This document shows, piece after piece, positions 1-6,038 of a stretch of 11,222 nucleotides of DNA (position 1 is the stretch's first letter; the number at the start of each line of letters is the position of its first letter). A program made the position numbers and the translations under genes. Source of the DNA: Candidatus Melainabacteria bacterium. GTDB taxonomy: Bacteria; Cyanobacteriota; Vampirovibrionia; Obscuribacterales; Obscuribacteraceae. The notes beneath the pieces were generated by a model, which saw nothing but the letters and a program-made list of their open reading frames with translations, did not search any database and was not told the DNA's origin. The DNA is taken from the NCBI GenBank assembly GCA_016209785.1, contig JACQVM010000128.1:1-11222 (forward strand). Reading direction: 5' to 3'.

Positions 1-514
1 CGACAATGTCCCGTATATGTATAAGCTGCTGAAGATTGCGACGTTGAGCCAGGTTGAAGATAAGGTGCTCAGCCTTATCAATGAGCATGTCAGCATCAGC
101 ATCTTCGTAGCAGCTAGCAACAATTTCTGTGCCTGCCTTGATTAGATTCCGGAGTAATGCTTTCTCATGAACAGCTCTGGCATAGTACTCTACGTTTGCT
201 GTGGTGGCCACCGCCATGGCTAAGTCGGTGATGTATTGCCGCCCGCCTATGTTTTCTAGTTGGCCCTTGTCTTTCAGATACTGGCAGACAGTGACAATGT
301 CAATTGGCTCGCTTTGGTCAAAAAGATCGAGCATGGCTGCAAAGATGACCTGATGCGCCTTCCTGTAAAAGTATGTGGGCTCCAAAACATCCACTACTCG
401 CGATATTGCTTCGCCATTTACAAGCAGGGCGCCGAGCACTGCTTGCTCAGCCTCAACAGATTGAGGTGGCATGCGTTCGGCTACTGTATCTGTTGTGGAC
501 AACTCGAGGCTCAT
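1..514 (-). CDS. dnaB: Replicative DNA helicase DnaB, N-terminal part (3' end outside window)
   Basis: Reading the complement from the ATG at 514 gives 171 residues that run off the window edge without a stop. Residues 16-31 (PPQSVEAEQAVLGALL) are the signature opening of bacterial DnaB. They are followed by typical N-terminal-domain segments: FYRKAHQVIFAAMLDL (49-64), EPIDIVTV (69-76), IGGRQYI (89-95), ANVEYYARAVHEKALLRNLI (106-125) and FNLAQRR at 153-159, which begins the linker. DnaB is a hexameric 5'-3' helicase that unwinds DNA ahead of the replisome and contacts primase through this N-terminal domain. Family members are about 440-460 residues, so the RecA-like ATPase domain lies beyond position 1. 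An in-frame TAA sits two codons before the ATG, so this is the earliest possible start. No Shine-Dalgarno site is visible. The gene lies 59 bp downstream of the acetyl-CoA synthetase on the same strand. The family call is very secure. Confidence 0.95.
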   Translation of the reverse strand, partial: MSLELSTTDTVAERMPPQSVEAEQAVLGALLVNGEAISRVVDVLEPTYFYRKAHQVIFAAMLDLFDQSEPIDIVTVCQYLKDKGQLENIGGRQYITDLAMAVATTANVEYYARAVHEKALLRNLIKAGTEIVASCYEDADADMLIDKAEHLIFNLAQRRNLQQLIHIRDIV

Positions 515-530
515 GTTGTTTTAAAGCACA

Positions 531-560
531 GCTATATTTGTACTACGATTGATCAGGCAA
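531..560 (-). promoter_or_regulatory. Candidate sigma-70-type promoter for dnaB
   Basis: In the 59-bp gap between the acs stop and the dnaB start, the minus strand reads TTGCCT (560-555), an 18-nt spacer, then TATAGC (536-531). Each hexamer matches consensus at four of six positions. Transcription would begin about 10 nt before the dnaB ATG, which fits the lack of a ribosome binding site, so the mRNA could have a very short leader. This is pattern matching only; read-through from acs is equally possible. Confidence 0.35.
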
Positions 561-573
561 TTTAGTTCGATTG

Positions 574-2406
574 TTAGTCATCCTCGAGCGATGACGTGTC
601 TCCGGTAGGGAGACCTAGTTCCCATGCTTTAAGCAAGCGACGCATAATTTTCCCAGATCGGGTTTTTGGAAGACTTTCGCGGATTTCAATTTCTCTTGGG
701 TACGCGTGAGTTGCTAGCTTGCGCTTTGTGAATTCCTTTATATCCTCGATAAGCTCGGGAGAGGCTGTTACCTCATTTGCCAGCACTATAAAGGCCTTGA
801 TGATTTCGCCGCGCTCTTTGTCAGGTTTTCCAATGACTCCAGCTTCGGCGATACTAGGATGCTCAACTAGAGCCGACTCTACTTCAAATGGCCCAACCCT
901 GTGTCCTGCAGTGTTAATTACATCATCGGCTCGGCCTACAAACCAAAAGTAACCTTCTTCATCAATCCAGGCGTTATCACCGCTGAAATACCAGCCAGGT
1001 ATACGAAAGAACTCGTTGTATTTTTCCTCATTTCGCCAAATTTGCCTAAGCTGTGCTGGCCAGCCTGGACGCACGACAAGTCTGCCAAGTTGACCTGGCT
1101 CTAGCTCGTTGCCATCGTCATCCACCACTGCAGCACATACTCCTGGGAGAGGCTTACCCATTGAGCCTGGCTTAATGGGCAAACAAGGAAGATTAGCAAT
1201 AAGTTGCATGCCAGTTTCTGTCTGCCACCAGTTGTCGTGAATTGGCAGCCCAAATACTGTCATGCCCCACCGAATAACTTCTGGGTTTAGAGGCTCACCA
1301 ACGCTTAGAATGTGACGGAGGCTGTCTAGCTTGTATTTGTAGACTAGTTCATCGCCAGCTTTCATGAGCATGCGCAGTGCGGTGGGGGCTGTGTACCAGA
1401 CGGTGATCTTAAGTTTGTCAATCAAGCCGTACCAGTCCTGGGCATCAAACCGACCTTCATAAGTTACAACTGAAGCACCATTAGACCAGGGTCCGAAGAT
1501 ACCATATACGGTGCCCGTTACCCAGCCGGGATCTGCTGTGCACCAGTATACATCGTCATCTCGTAAATCCAACACCCATTTTGTGGTCATGTGGTGGCCC
1601 AAGATGTCGTTGTGCACGTGTATAACCCCTTTGGGTTTACCGGTGGTGCCCGAAGTATAAAGAAGATACAGCGGATCGTCTGGCTCCATGGGAGTGCATT
1701 CAAGTTTGTCTGAGGAGAGCTCCGTTAGCTCCTCATAACTTAGCTCGCCGGGACTAAGGCTTGATGGGTCGGCTCCAACGACAATCACGTACTCAAGATC
1801 TGGGAGCTCACTACGTACTTCATCCACACGGGCCTTAAGGGCAGGGGTTGTGACAATGATCTTAGCCTCACTATCCAGCAAGCGATCGCGCAGAGCATCT
1901 GGACCAAAGGCAGAAAACAATGGCCCAGCAATGGCGCCAATTTTGGCAACTGCAACGGTTGTTACGTAAAGCTCGGGTATGCGGGGCAAATACACAAAGA
2001 CACGATCACCTTTTTCAATACCTAGTTGCCTCAGTGCATTACCCATACGATTGGCAGAAAAGTAGATATCTTGATAGGTGAATTTCTCTATTTGTCCATT
2101 GATGTCAACTGAGTAAAGTGCAACTTTGTTACGCCGTCCGTCATGCATGTGCCGATCTACTGCGTTATATGCTGCGTTTAATTTTCCCTCAGCAAAGTAT
2201 GACAGCTCAGCTTTGGCCTGGTCCCAAGAGAATGTTAGACGCGTACTTTCATAGTCTGTAAGATTGGCCTTGACAGGGCTTTTCTTGATGAGTTCACGTC
2301 TTGTGCTGCGGGGGGGACGATGTGCCAATTTGTCGTGAGATTTGACCTTCAATTCCTGCACCGTTTGATCCTCCAGATAAGCCCTCGTCGAGTTGATTAC
2401 TTTCAT
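574..2406 (-). CDS. acsA: Acetyl-CoA synthetase (AMP-forming acetate-CoA ligase)
   Basis: A 610-residue cytoplasmic enzyme of the ANL adenylating superfamily. It converts acetate, ATP and CoA to acetyl-CoA, AMP and pyrophosphate, allowing acetate use or recovery. Visible motifs in order: the phosphate-binding loop TSGTTGKPKG (251-260), SVGEPLNPE (368-376), the adenylate and acyl-pocket motif WWQTETG (393-399, whose Trp restricts the pocket to small acyl groups), the hinge region GRADDVINTAGHR (491-503) and the C-terminal PKTRSGKIMRR (580-590). Lys586 in that last motif is the adenylation-step lysine, which is switched off by reversible acetylation in characterised Acs enzymes. The first 46 residues are an extension absent from typical AcsA, with 12 Lys/Arg; homology to short AcsA starts near residue 48. 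The ATG at 2406 is preceded by GGCAGG about 6 nt upstream, supporting this start. Propionate or another short acid as substrate cannot be excluded. Confidence 0.93.
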   Translation of the reverse strand: MKVINSTRAYLEDQTVQELKVKSHDKLAHRPPRSTRRELIKKSPVKANLTDYESTRLTFSWDQAKAELSYFAEGKLNAAYNAVDRHMHDGRRNKVALYSVDINGQIEKFTYQDIYFSANRMGNALRQLGIEKGDRVFVYLPRIPELYVTTVAVAKIGAIAGPLFSAFGPDALRDRLLDSEAKIIVTTPALKARVDEVRSELPDLEYVIVVGADPSSLSPGELSYEELTELSSDKLECTPMEPDDPLYLLYTSGTTGKPKGVIHVHNDILGHHMTTKWVLDLRDDDVYWCTADPGWVTGTVYGIFGPWSNGASVVTYEGRFDAQDWYGLIDKLKITVWYTAPTALRMLMKAGDELVYKYKLDSLRHILSVGEPLNPEVIRWGMTVFGLPIHDNWWQTETGMQLIANLPCLPIKPGSMGKPLPGVCAAVVDDDGNELEPGQLGRLVVRPGWPAQLRQIWRNEEKYNEFFRIPGWYFSGDNAWIDEEGYFWFVGRADDVINTAGHRVGPFEVESALVEHPSIAEAGVIGKPDKERGEIIKAFIVLANEVTASPELIEDIKEFTKRKLATHAYPREIEIRESLPKTRSGKIMRRLLKAWELGLPTGDTSSLEDD

Positions 2407-2448
2407 AGCCTACCTGCCTTGTCTCAAGCTACAACTTTAGTAGCAAAA

Positions 2449-2477
2449 ATTATGAAAATATGAGGTACACAGTTTAA
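2449..2477 (-). promoter_or_regulatory. Candidate promoter for acsA
   Basis: On the minus strand, CATAAT (2454-2449, five of six consensus positions) is preceded by a 17-nt spacer and a weak -35 candidate TTAAAC (2477-2472). Predicted transcription starts near 2441, giving a leader of about 35 nt that contains the GGCAGG ribosome binding site. The element lies in the 173-bp spacer between the divergent acsA and dehydrogenase genes. Confidence 0.4.
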
Positions 2478-2515
2478 CCTTTAGAGGCCCCAATGCGCCT
2501 TGGCTTAACTTAACA

Positions 2516-2545
2516 TTGTCTCTTATCTTTCTAGTTTGTTATCTT
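2516..2545 (+). promoter_or_regulatory. Candidate promoter for the MDR dehydrogenase
   Basis: TTGTCT (2516-2521) and TATCTT (2540-2545) are separated by 18 nt, each with four of six consensus matches. They lie about 35 nt before the start codon at 2580. The element sits back to back with the acsA candidate promoter, so a regulator binding between them could act on both genes; no clear operator palindrome was seen. Confidence 0.35.
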
Positions 2546-2567
2546 AGCTCTGTGCTTATAGCGGTAG

Positions 2568-2573
2568 AGGAGG
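2568..2573 (+). promoter_or_regulatory. Strong ribosome binding site (AGGAGG)
   Basis: A perfect AGGAGG lies 6 nt before the ATG at 2580. It fixes that start over the nearby in-frame ATGs at 2589 and 2592. It is the strongest Shine-Dalgarno site in the window. Confidence 0.85.
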
Positions 2574-2579
2574 TTTTGC

Positions 2580-3620
2580 ATGCCGGAGATGATGAAGGCC
2601 ATGGTTGTGCATGAGCACGGCCCGGCTAGTGTAATGAAGCCCACGGACTTTGCTAAGCCAAAGCCAGGCATTAAGCAGGCTTTAGTCAAGGTACGTGGAT
2701 GTGCCTTAAATCACCTAGATGTATGGATAAGAACAGGCATTCCAGGGGTTACCTTGCCCATTATTTTAGGTTGTGATGTAGCCGGCGAGGTTGTGGAGTT
2801 AGGGGAAGGTGTTTCTCACTTGGCTGTAGGTAACCGGGTACTTGTTGATCCAGGGCTGTCCTGTACAGTGTGCAAAGAGTGCCTAAGCGGAAATGAAAAT
2901 TTGTGCCGTGATTACCATATTTTAGGTGCTGGGGCTGATGGTGGTTATGCTGAATATGTGGCTGTACCAGCGGAGAATTGTTTTGCCATTCCACCAGGGT
3001 TAAGTTTTTGTGAGGCTGCTGCGATACCCTTGGTGTTTATGACTGCTTGGCATATGTTGGTAGCTAGGGCCCAGGTTAAGCTAAATGAAACTGTTCTAGT
3101 TGTGGGTGGTGGGAGTGGAGTAGGAACAGCCGCTATTCAAATTGCCAAATTGTATCGGTGTCGTGTAATTGCTACCGTAGGTAGCCAAGACAAGGCAAGC
3201 AAGGTGCTGGAGCTTGGCGCTGACGAGGTGATTATTCACACCGAGGAGTCCATAGCTGATGCCGTACGTAGGTTGACAGATAAGCGGGGAGTAGACATTG
3301 TTTTTGAGCATGTAGGTCCAGCTGTGTTTGGTGATTGTTTAGCTAGCCTGGCTATCAATGGGCGTCTTGTTACCTGTGGTGCAACCACGGGACCTGCCTG
3401 TGAGGTAGTCTTGACGCGATTGTTTATGAAGCACCAGACAATTTATGGCTCGCTTATGGGTACCAAACGTGAACTGGTAGAGCTGTTGAGCTTTTTCCGG
3501 AATGGACTTTTAAAGCCGGTAGTTGACACTGTTTTACCATTGGCTCACGCTGTCAAGGCACATGAAATGTTGGAGAGTAGATTACATTTTGGCAAGATAG
3601 TACTTGACCCAACTATCTAA
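2580..3620 (+). CDS. Zinc-binding MDR-family dehydrogenase (alcohol dehydrogenase/quinone oxidoreductase-like)
   Basis: A 346-residue protein of the medium-chain dehydrogenase/reductase superfamily. It has an N-terminal GroES-like domain (about 1-150), a Rossmann NAD(P) domain with the glycine-rich turn GGGSGVGTAAIQIAK (176-190), and a C-terminal return to the catalytic domain ending HFGKIVLDP (336-344). The structural zinc site is intact: Cys95, Cys98, Cys101 and Cys109. The catalytic zinc site is not. The usual Cys is Asn44 (in ALNHLD) and the usual His of GHE is Cys65 (GCD), as in the reductase-like branch of this family in which that His is often Ser. It is therefore more likely a zinc-independent NAD(P)H-dependent oxidoreductase acting on a quinone, enone or enoyl compound than a classical alcohol dehydrogenase; the substrate is unknown. 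It is transcribed divergently from acsA and ends overlapping the convergent small membrane gene by 4 bases. Confidence 0.88.
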   Translation: MPEMMKAMVVHEHGPASVMKPTDFAKPKPGIKQALVKVRGCALNHLDVWIRTGIPGVTLPIILGCDVAGEVVELGEGVSHLAVGNRVLVDPGLSCTVCKECLSGNENLCRDYHILGAGADGGYAEYVAVPAENCFAIPPGLSFCEAAAIPLVFMTAWHMLVARAQVKLNETVLVVGGGSGVGTAAIQIAKLYRCRVIATVGSQDKASKVLELGADEVIIHTEESIADAVRRLTDKRGVDIVFEHVGPAVFGDCLASLAINGRLVTCGATTGPACEVVLTRLFMKHQTIYGSLMGTKRELVELLSFFRNGLLKPVVDTVLPLAHAVKAHEMLESRLHFGKIVLDPTI

Positions 3621-3874
3621 GGCTTATATTCACTGTCCGAGAAATAGCGCTCATCTACAAGGAAGCCAATTGCTAAGCCACTAATGGCTCCAACAACAAG
3701 TCCCCACACTAAGCCAGTCTTCATACCAAAATACGGACTTACAGAAACTGGCAAGGGCCAATACTCCATAACCTTAAAGCTGAATGCTGTCACCAGAGCA
3801 CCAACTGTACCCAGCGTGAGCATGCCGATTGCTGGCATACTTAATTGAGAAGAAGTATTTTTCTTGATAGTCAT
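3617..3874 (-). CDS. Small two-helix membrane protein of unknown function
   Basis: An 85-residue frame with no family I recognise. It has two hydrophobic, glycine-rich stretches fit to span the membrane, roughly residues 14-36 and 53-73. They are joined by a short loop containing Pro40, Pro42 and Pro47 and flanked by a basic N-terminus (Lys4, Lys5) and an acidic C-terminal tail (DERYFSDSEY, 74-83). By the positive-inside rule the N-terminus is probably cytoplasmic, so both ends would face the cytoplasm. An extended -10 element lies just upstream. No clear Shine-Dalgarno site precedes the ATG at 3874, and Met13 is an alternative start with none either. The stop overlaps the 3' end of the convergent dehydrogenase by 4 bases. 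The Nudix gene upstream on the same strand is 96 bp away, so an operon is possible. I believe it is a real gene because of the coherent two-helix pattern and the promoter. Confidence 0.65.
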   Translation of the reverse strand: MTIKKNTSSQLSMPAIGMLTLGTVGALVTAFSFKVMEYWPLPVSVSPYFGMKTGLVWGLVVGAISGLAIGFLVDERYFSDSEYKP

Positions 3875-3921
3875 TTACAATCTCGCAGCTTGCCTTTAGC
3901 AGGTAAATAAAGCACTTGGGA

Positions 3922-3930
3922 AGTATAACA
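3922..3930 (-). promoter_or_regulatory. Extended -10 promoter for the small membrane protein
   Basis: The minus strand reads TGTTATACT (3930-3922), a TGn-extended -10 with five of six consensus matches in TATACT. No good -35 is seen, as is common for extended -10 promoters. Transcription would start near 3915 and give a leader of about 40 nt before the ATG at 3874. Confidence 0.45.
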
Positions 3931-3970
3931 GATACCGGCTTCTTATGATTTTTTGTGATAGGTTAAGCCT

Positions 3971-4516
3971 TTACGAGAGGCTATTGGGACCTAACAACAA
4001 AGCAATGCCAGCTATCGTTTTAGCATCTCTTACCTGGCCATTGAGGACATACTGCCAAGCCTGCTGTACTGGCACAATGATGACCTCAGTTTCTTCATCT
4101 TCGTCAAGTGCTTTTCCTTGAAAGACGATATTTTGTGCTCTAAACAGATGTAGCAACTCGTTGCAAAAGCCAGGTGCACTATACATGGAAGTTAGTGGTT
4201 TCCAGCTTTGTGCCTCATAGCCTGTCTCCTCCAGGAGTTCTCTTTGTGCAGCTAACAGCGGCTCTTCTCCTGCCTCGAGTCGTCCAGCAGGAAGTTCCAA
4301 GAGCTCCATGTCGATTGTGTAACGATACTGCCTAATAAGTATCACAGTACCCGGCTGTGGTTGGCAAGCTATAACTACACCACCATTGTGTTCTACTACT
4401 TCCCGTGAAAAGGTTTTTCCTTCTGGTCCTTGCAACTGGTCGACTCGCAAGTTGACAATCTTTCCCTCAAAAACTTTATTGCTACTTATTGTGTTTTCAC
4501 GTGTAAAAAGAGCCAT
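3971..4516 (-). CDS. Nudix hydrolase, ADP-ribose pyrophosphatase type
   Basis: A 181-residue cytoplasmic enzyme with a complete Nudix box, G-x5-E-x7-REUxEExGU, at Gly78, Glu84 and RELLEETGY (92-100), which binds the catalytic divalent metals. The upstream segments RQYRY (62-66) and ELPAGR (74-79), and the SAPG motif (113-116) after the box, are typical of enzymes that split ADP-ribose and related nucleoside diphosphate sugars to AMP and a sugar phosphate. The likely role is clearing ADP-ribose from NAD turnover. A longer frame could start at a TTG at 4537, but the ATG at 4516 is preferred. It is preceded by GGAG with 8-nt spacing, and the protein then opens in the usual family way. The gene is divergent from folC across 80 bp. 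Its ribosome binding site and start codon lie in a predicted hairpin. GDP-mannose or another NDP-sugar is a possible alternative substrate. Confidence 0.9.
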   Translation of the reverse strand: MALFTRENTISSNKVFEGKIVNLRVDQLQGPEGKTFSREVVEHNGGVVIACQPQPGTVILIRQYRYTIDMELLELPAGRLEAGEEPLLAAQRELLEETGYEAQSWKPLTSMYSAPGFCNELLHLFRAQNIVFQGKALDEDEETEVIIVPVQQAWQYVLNGQVRDAKTIAGIALLLGPNSLS

Positions 4517-4531
4517 GGGAGCTTCTCCATG
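4514..4531 (-). promoter_or_regulatory. Hairpin covering the Nudix ribosome binding site and start codon
   Basis: In the Nudix mRNA the sequence CATGGAGAAGCTCCCATG can fold on itself. CAT-GGAG pairs with CTCC-(bulged C)-ATG around a three-base loop (AAG), giving seven base pairs. One arm holds the GGAG ribosome binding site and the other ends in the AUG at 4516. The structure is short, so the effect on translation may be modest; whether it regulates is inference. Confidence 0.4.
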
Positions 4532-4596
4532 CGACAATTTTTAGAGCGTACCATATCTTTCAATACATGCTATTCACACCATGTCAAAAAGAAACA

Positions 4597-5970
4597 ATGA
4601 ACTATACTGACTTGCTGCTTTACATTGAGAGTCTTTCTCCGACAACTCAAAAGCCATGCTTAGAGCGCATGAAGCTTTTTATGGAAGAATCTGGGAAGCT
4701 TCAAGACAGTTTTTCTTCCATTCATGTTGGGGGCACTAACGGCAAGGGTTCTACGGCAGTCATGTTAGCTAGTGTTTGTCGACAAGTTGGACTTAAGGTG
4801 GGTTGCTTTACTGGTCCTCATCTTTTACGCTGGAATGAGCGCTTTCATGTTGATGGTCAGCCTGTTGCAGATGAGGAATTGTCTTACCTGGCTACCTACG
4901 TGCGGGCTCTTTCAGAGGGTTTTGGGCAGAAGCATCCTGAGTTTGGGACGCTTACTTGGTTTGAATTCTTAACTGCAGTTGCATTTTTCCTTTTTGCTCA
5001 AAGAAAAGTTGATGTTGCTGTGGTAGAGGTAGGATTAGGGGGACGATGGGATGCTACAAATGTGCTGTCATCACCGCTGGCCACGGCTATTACAAATGTG
5101 GAACTAGATCATATGCAAATCCTGGGTGAGACGATTGCTGAAATTGCTTATGAAAAATCAGGGATCATTAAGCCAGGAGTTCCGATTGTGACAGCCTCAT
5201 CAGGATGTGCGCTTGATGTGGTTAGGGAAACTGCCACTGCCCTTGGTGCCCCCCTTATTGAATGTAGGCTACCAGATATGATACTGTCTAGAAATCTAAA
5301 TTGGAAGCTTGCTCAAGCATTCTCGCAACATGATTTTGCTTACATTGTTGAAAGGCTTTCCTTAAGAGGTCGTCATCAAAAGCTAAATGCTCTTGTGGCT
5401 ATAGGTACTTTGATTGCTTCAGGGTTGGTGAATTGCCAGGCTCACAACTTGCGCGATCTGCTTGTCCCGGCTCTGAGCTCAGTTTACTGGCCTGGGCGCT
5501 TGCAATTTCTTTGGGATTACCAATTGGTTGTTGACGGGGCGCACAATCCTCACGGAGCTAGGGCTTTAAGGCAGGCTCTTGATGAGCTATTTCCTGGCAA
5601 GGACATAATATTTGTCTTAGGCTGTTTTCAAAACAAGGATGTTGGTCGTGTTGTGTCGGAGTTAATCAGGACTGGTGATAGAGTCTTTGCCTGTGAAACT
5701 GAGTCCAGGCGTGCTGTATTTCCTGCTCAGCGTATTGTCGAGGTGGCTCAAGATAGAGGTGCTGCAGGACAATCATTCCCTACCGTCGGGCACGCCCTAC
5801 TGGCAGCTTTGTCTTGTCGTGCTAGCCATGAGATTATTGTTGCTACAGGATCTTTTGCGATCGTAAAGGATGTTATGGCTCATCTGGGTTGGAGTTGTGT
5901 GGAGGATGGAGTCAAACCCCCGCCCTTAATGCCGGGGTGTCCTTGCATGAAAGTCAGCTTAGAGAGTTAG
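4597..5970 (+). CDS. folC: Folylpolyglutamate synthase / dihydrofolate synthase
   Basis: A Mur-ligase-family cytoplasmic enzyme, 457 residues from this start. It uses ATP to add glutamate to dihydropteroate and/or to folates, so that the cofactor is made and kept in the cell. Visible features: the P-loop HVGGTNGKGST (43-53), EVGLGGRWDATN (144-155), the family segment DHMQILG...EKSGIIKPG (171-194) with Lys187 in the place of the carbamylated metal-site lysine, PGRLQF (299-304) and the C-terminal-domain motif DGAHNPHG (313-320). The length is typical. An ATG at 4567 would add ten residues, but the ATG at 4597 gives the usual opening MNYTDLLLYIESL; neither has a clear ribosome binding site, only a weak purine run before 4597. 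The C-terminal tail is Pro/Cys-rich (near 440-451). Whether the enzyme is bifunctional cannot be judged here. It is divergent from the Nudix gene and 68 bp upstream of the aminotransferase. Confidence 0.93.
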   Translation: MNYTDLLLYIESLSPTTQKPCLERMKLFMEESGKLQDSFSSIHVGGTNGKGSTAVMLASVCRQVGLKVGCFTGPHLLRWNERFHVDGQPVADEELSYLATYVRALSEGFGQKHPEFGTLTWFEFLTAVAFFLFAQRKVDVAVVEVGLGGRWDATNVLSSPLATAITNVELDHMQILGETIAEIAYEKSGIIKPGVPIVTASSGCALDVVRETATALGAPLIECRLPDMILSRNLNWKLAQAFSQHDFAYIVERLSLRGRHQKLNALVAIGTLIASGLVNCQAHNLRDLLVPALSSVYWPGRLQFLWDYQLVVDGAHNPHGARALRQALDELFPGKDIIFVLGCFQNKDVGRVVSELIRTGDRVFACETESRRAVFPAQRIVEVAQDRGAAGQSFPTVGHALLAALSCRASHEIIVATGSFAIVKDVMAHLGWSCVEDGVKPPPLMPGCPCMKVSLES

Positions 5971-6030
5971 ATGTGGAACATGTGTATACTCATCTTGTGT
6001 AGACAATGACAACTTCAAAGACTGGGGGAT

Positions 6031-6034
6031 GGAG
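6031..6034 (+). promoter_or_regulatory. Ribosome binding site deciding the aminotransferase start
   Basis: GGAG, preceded by GGGGGA at 6024-6029, lies 4 nt before the ATG at 6039. No comparable site precedes the in-frame ATG at 6006, so the shorter product is favoured. The ATG at 6048 is a third choice; it has AGG too close to it. Confidence 0.5.
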
Positions 6035-6038
6035 TCGG

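Noticed and set aside
260..565. Plus-strand 101-codon open frame
   Set aside because: It lies almost wholly opposite the clear dnaB N-terminal coding sequence on the minus strand and resembles no known protein.
4517..4537. TTG at 4537 as the Nudix start
   Set aside because: The ATG at 4516 has a GGAG site at proper spacing and gives the usual family N-terminus; the TTG has no site.
5918..5937. CCCCG...CGGGG inverted repeat near the folC end as a terminator
   Set aside because: The stem is only five base pairs with a ten-base loop, lies inside the folC coding region and is not followed by a T run.
5985..5990. TATACT as a promoter for the aminotransferase
   Set aside because: It is a good -10 match, but there is no acceptable -35 or properly placed TG extension, so it was not listed as a feature.
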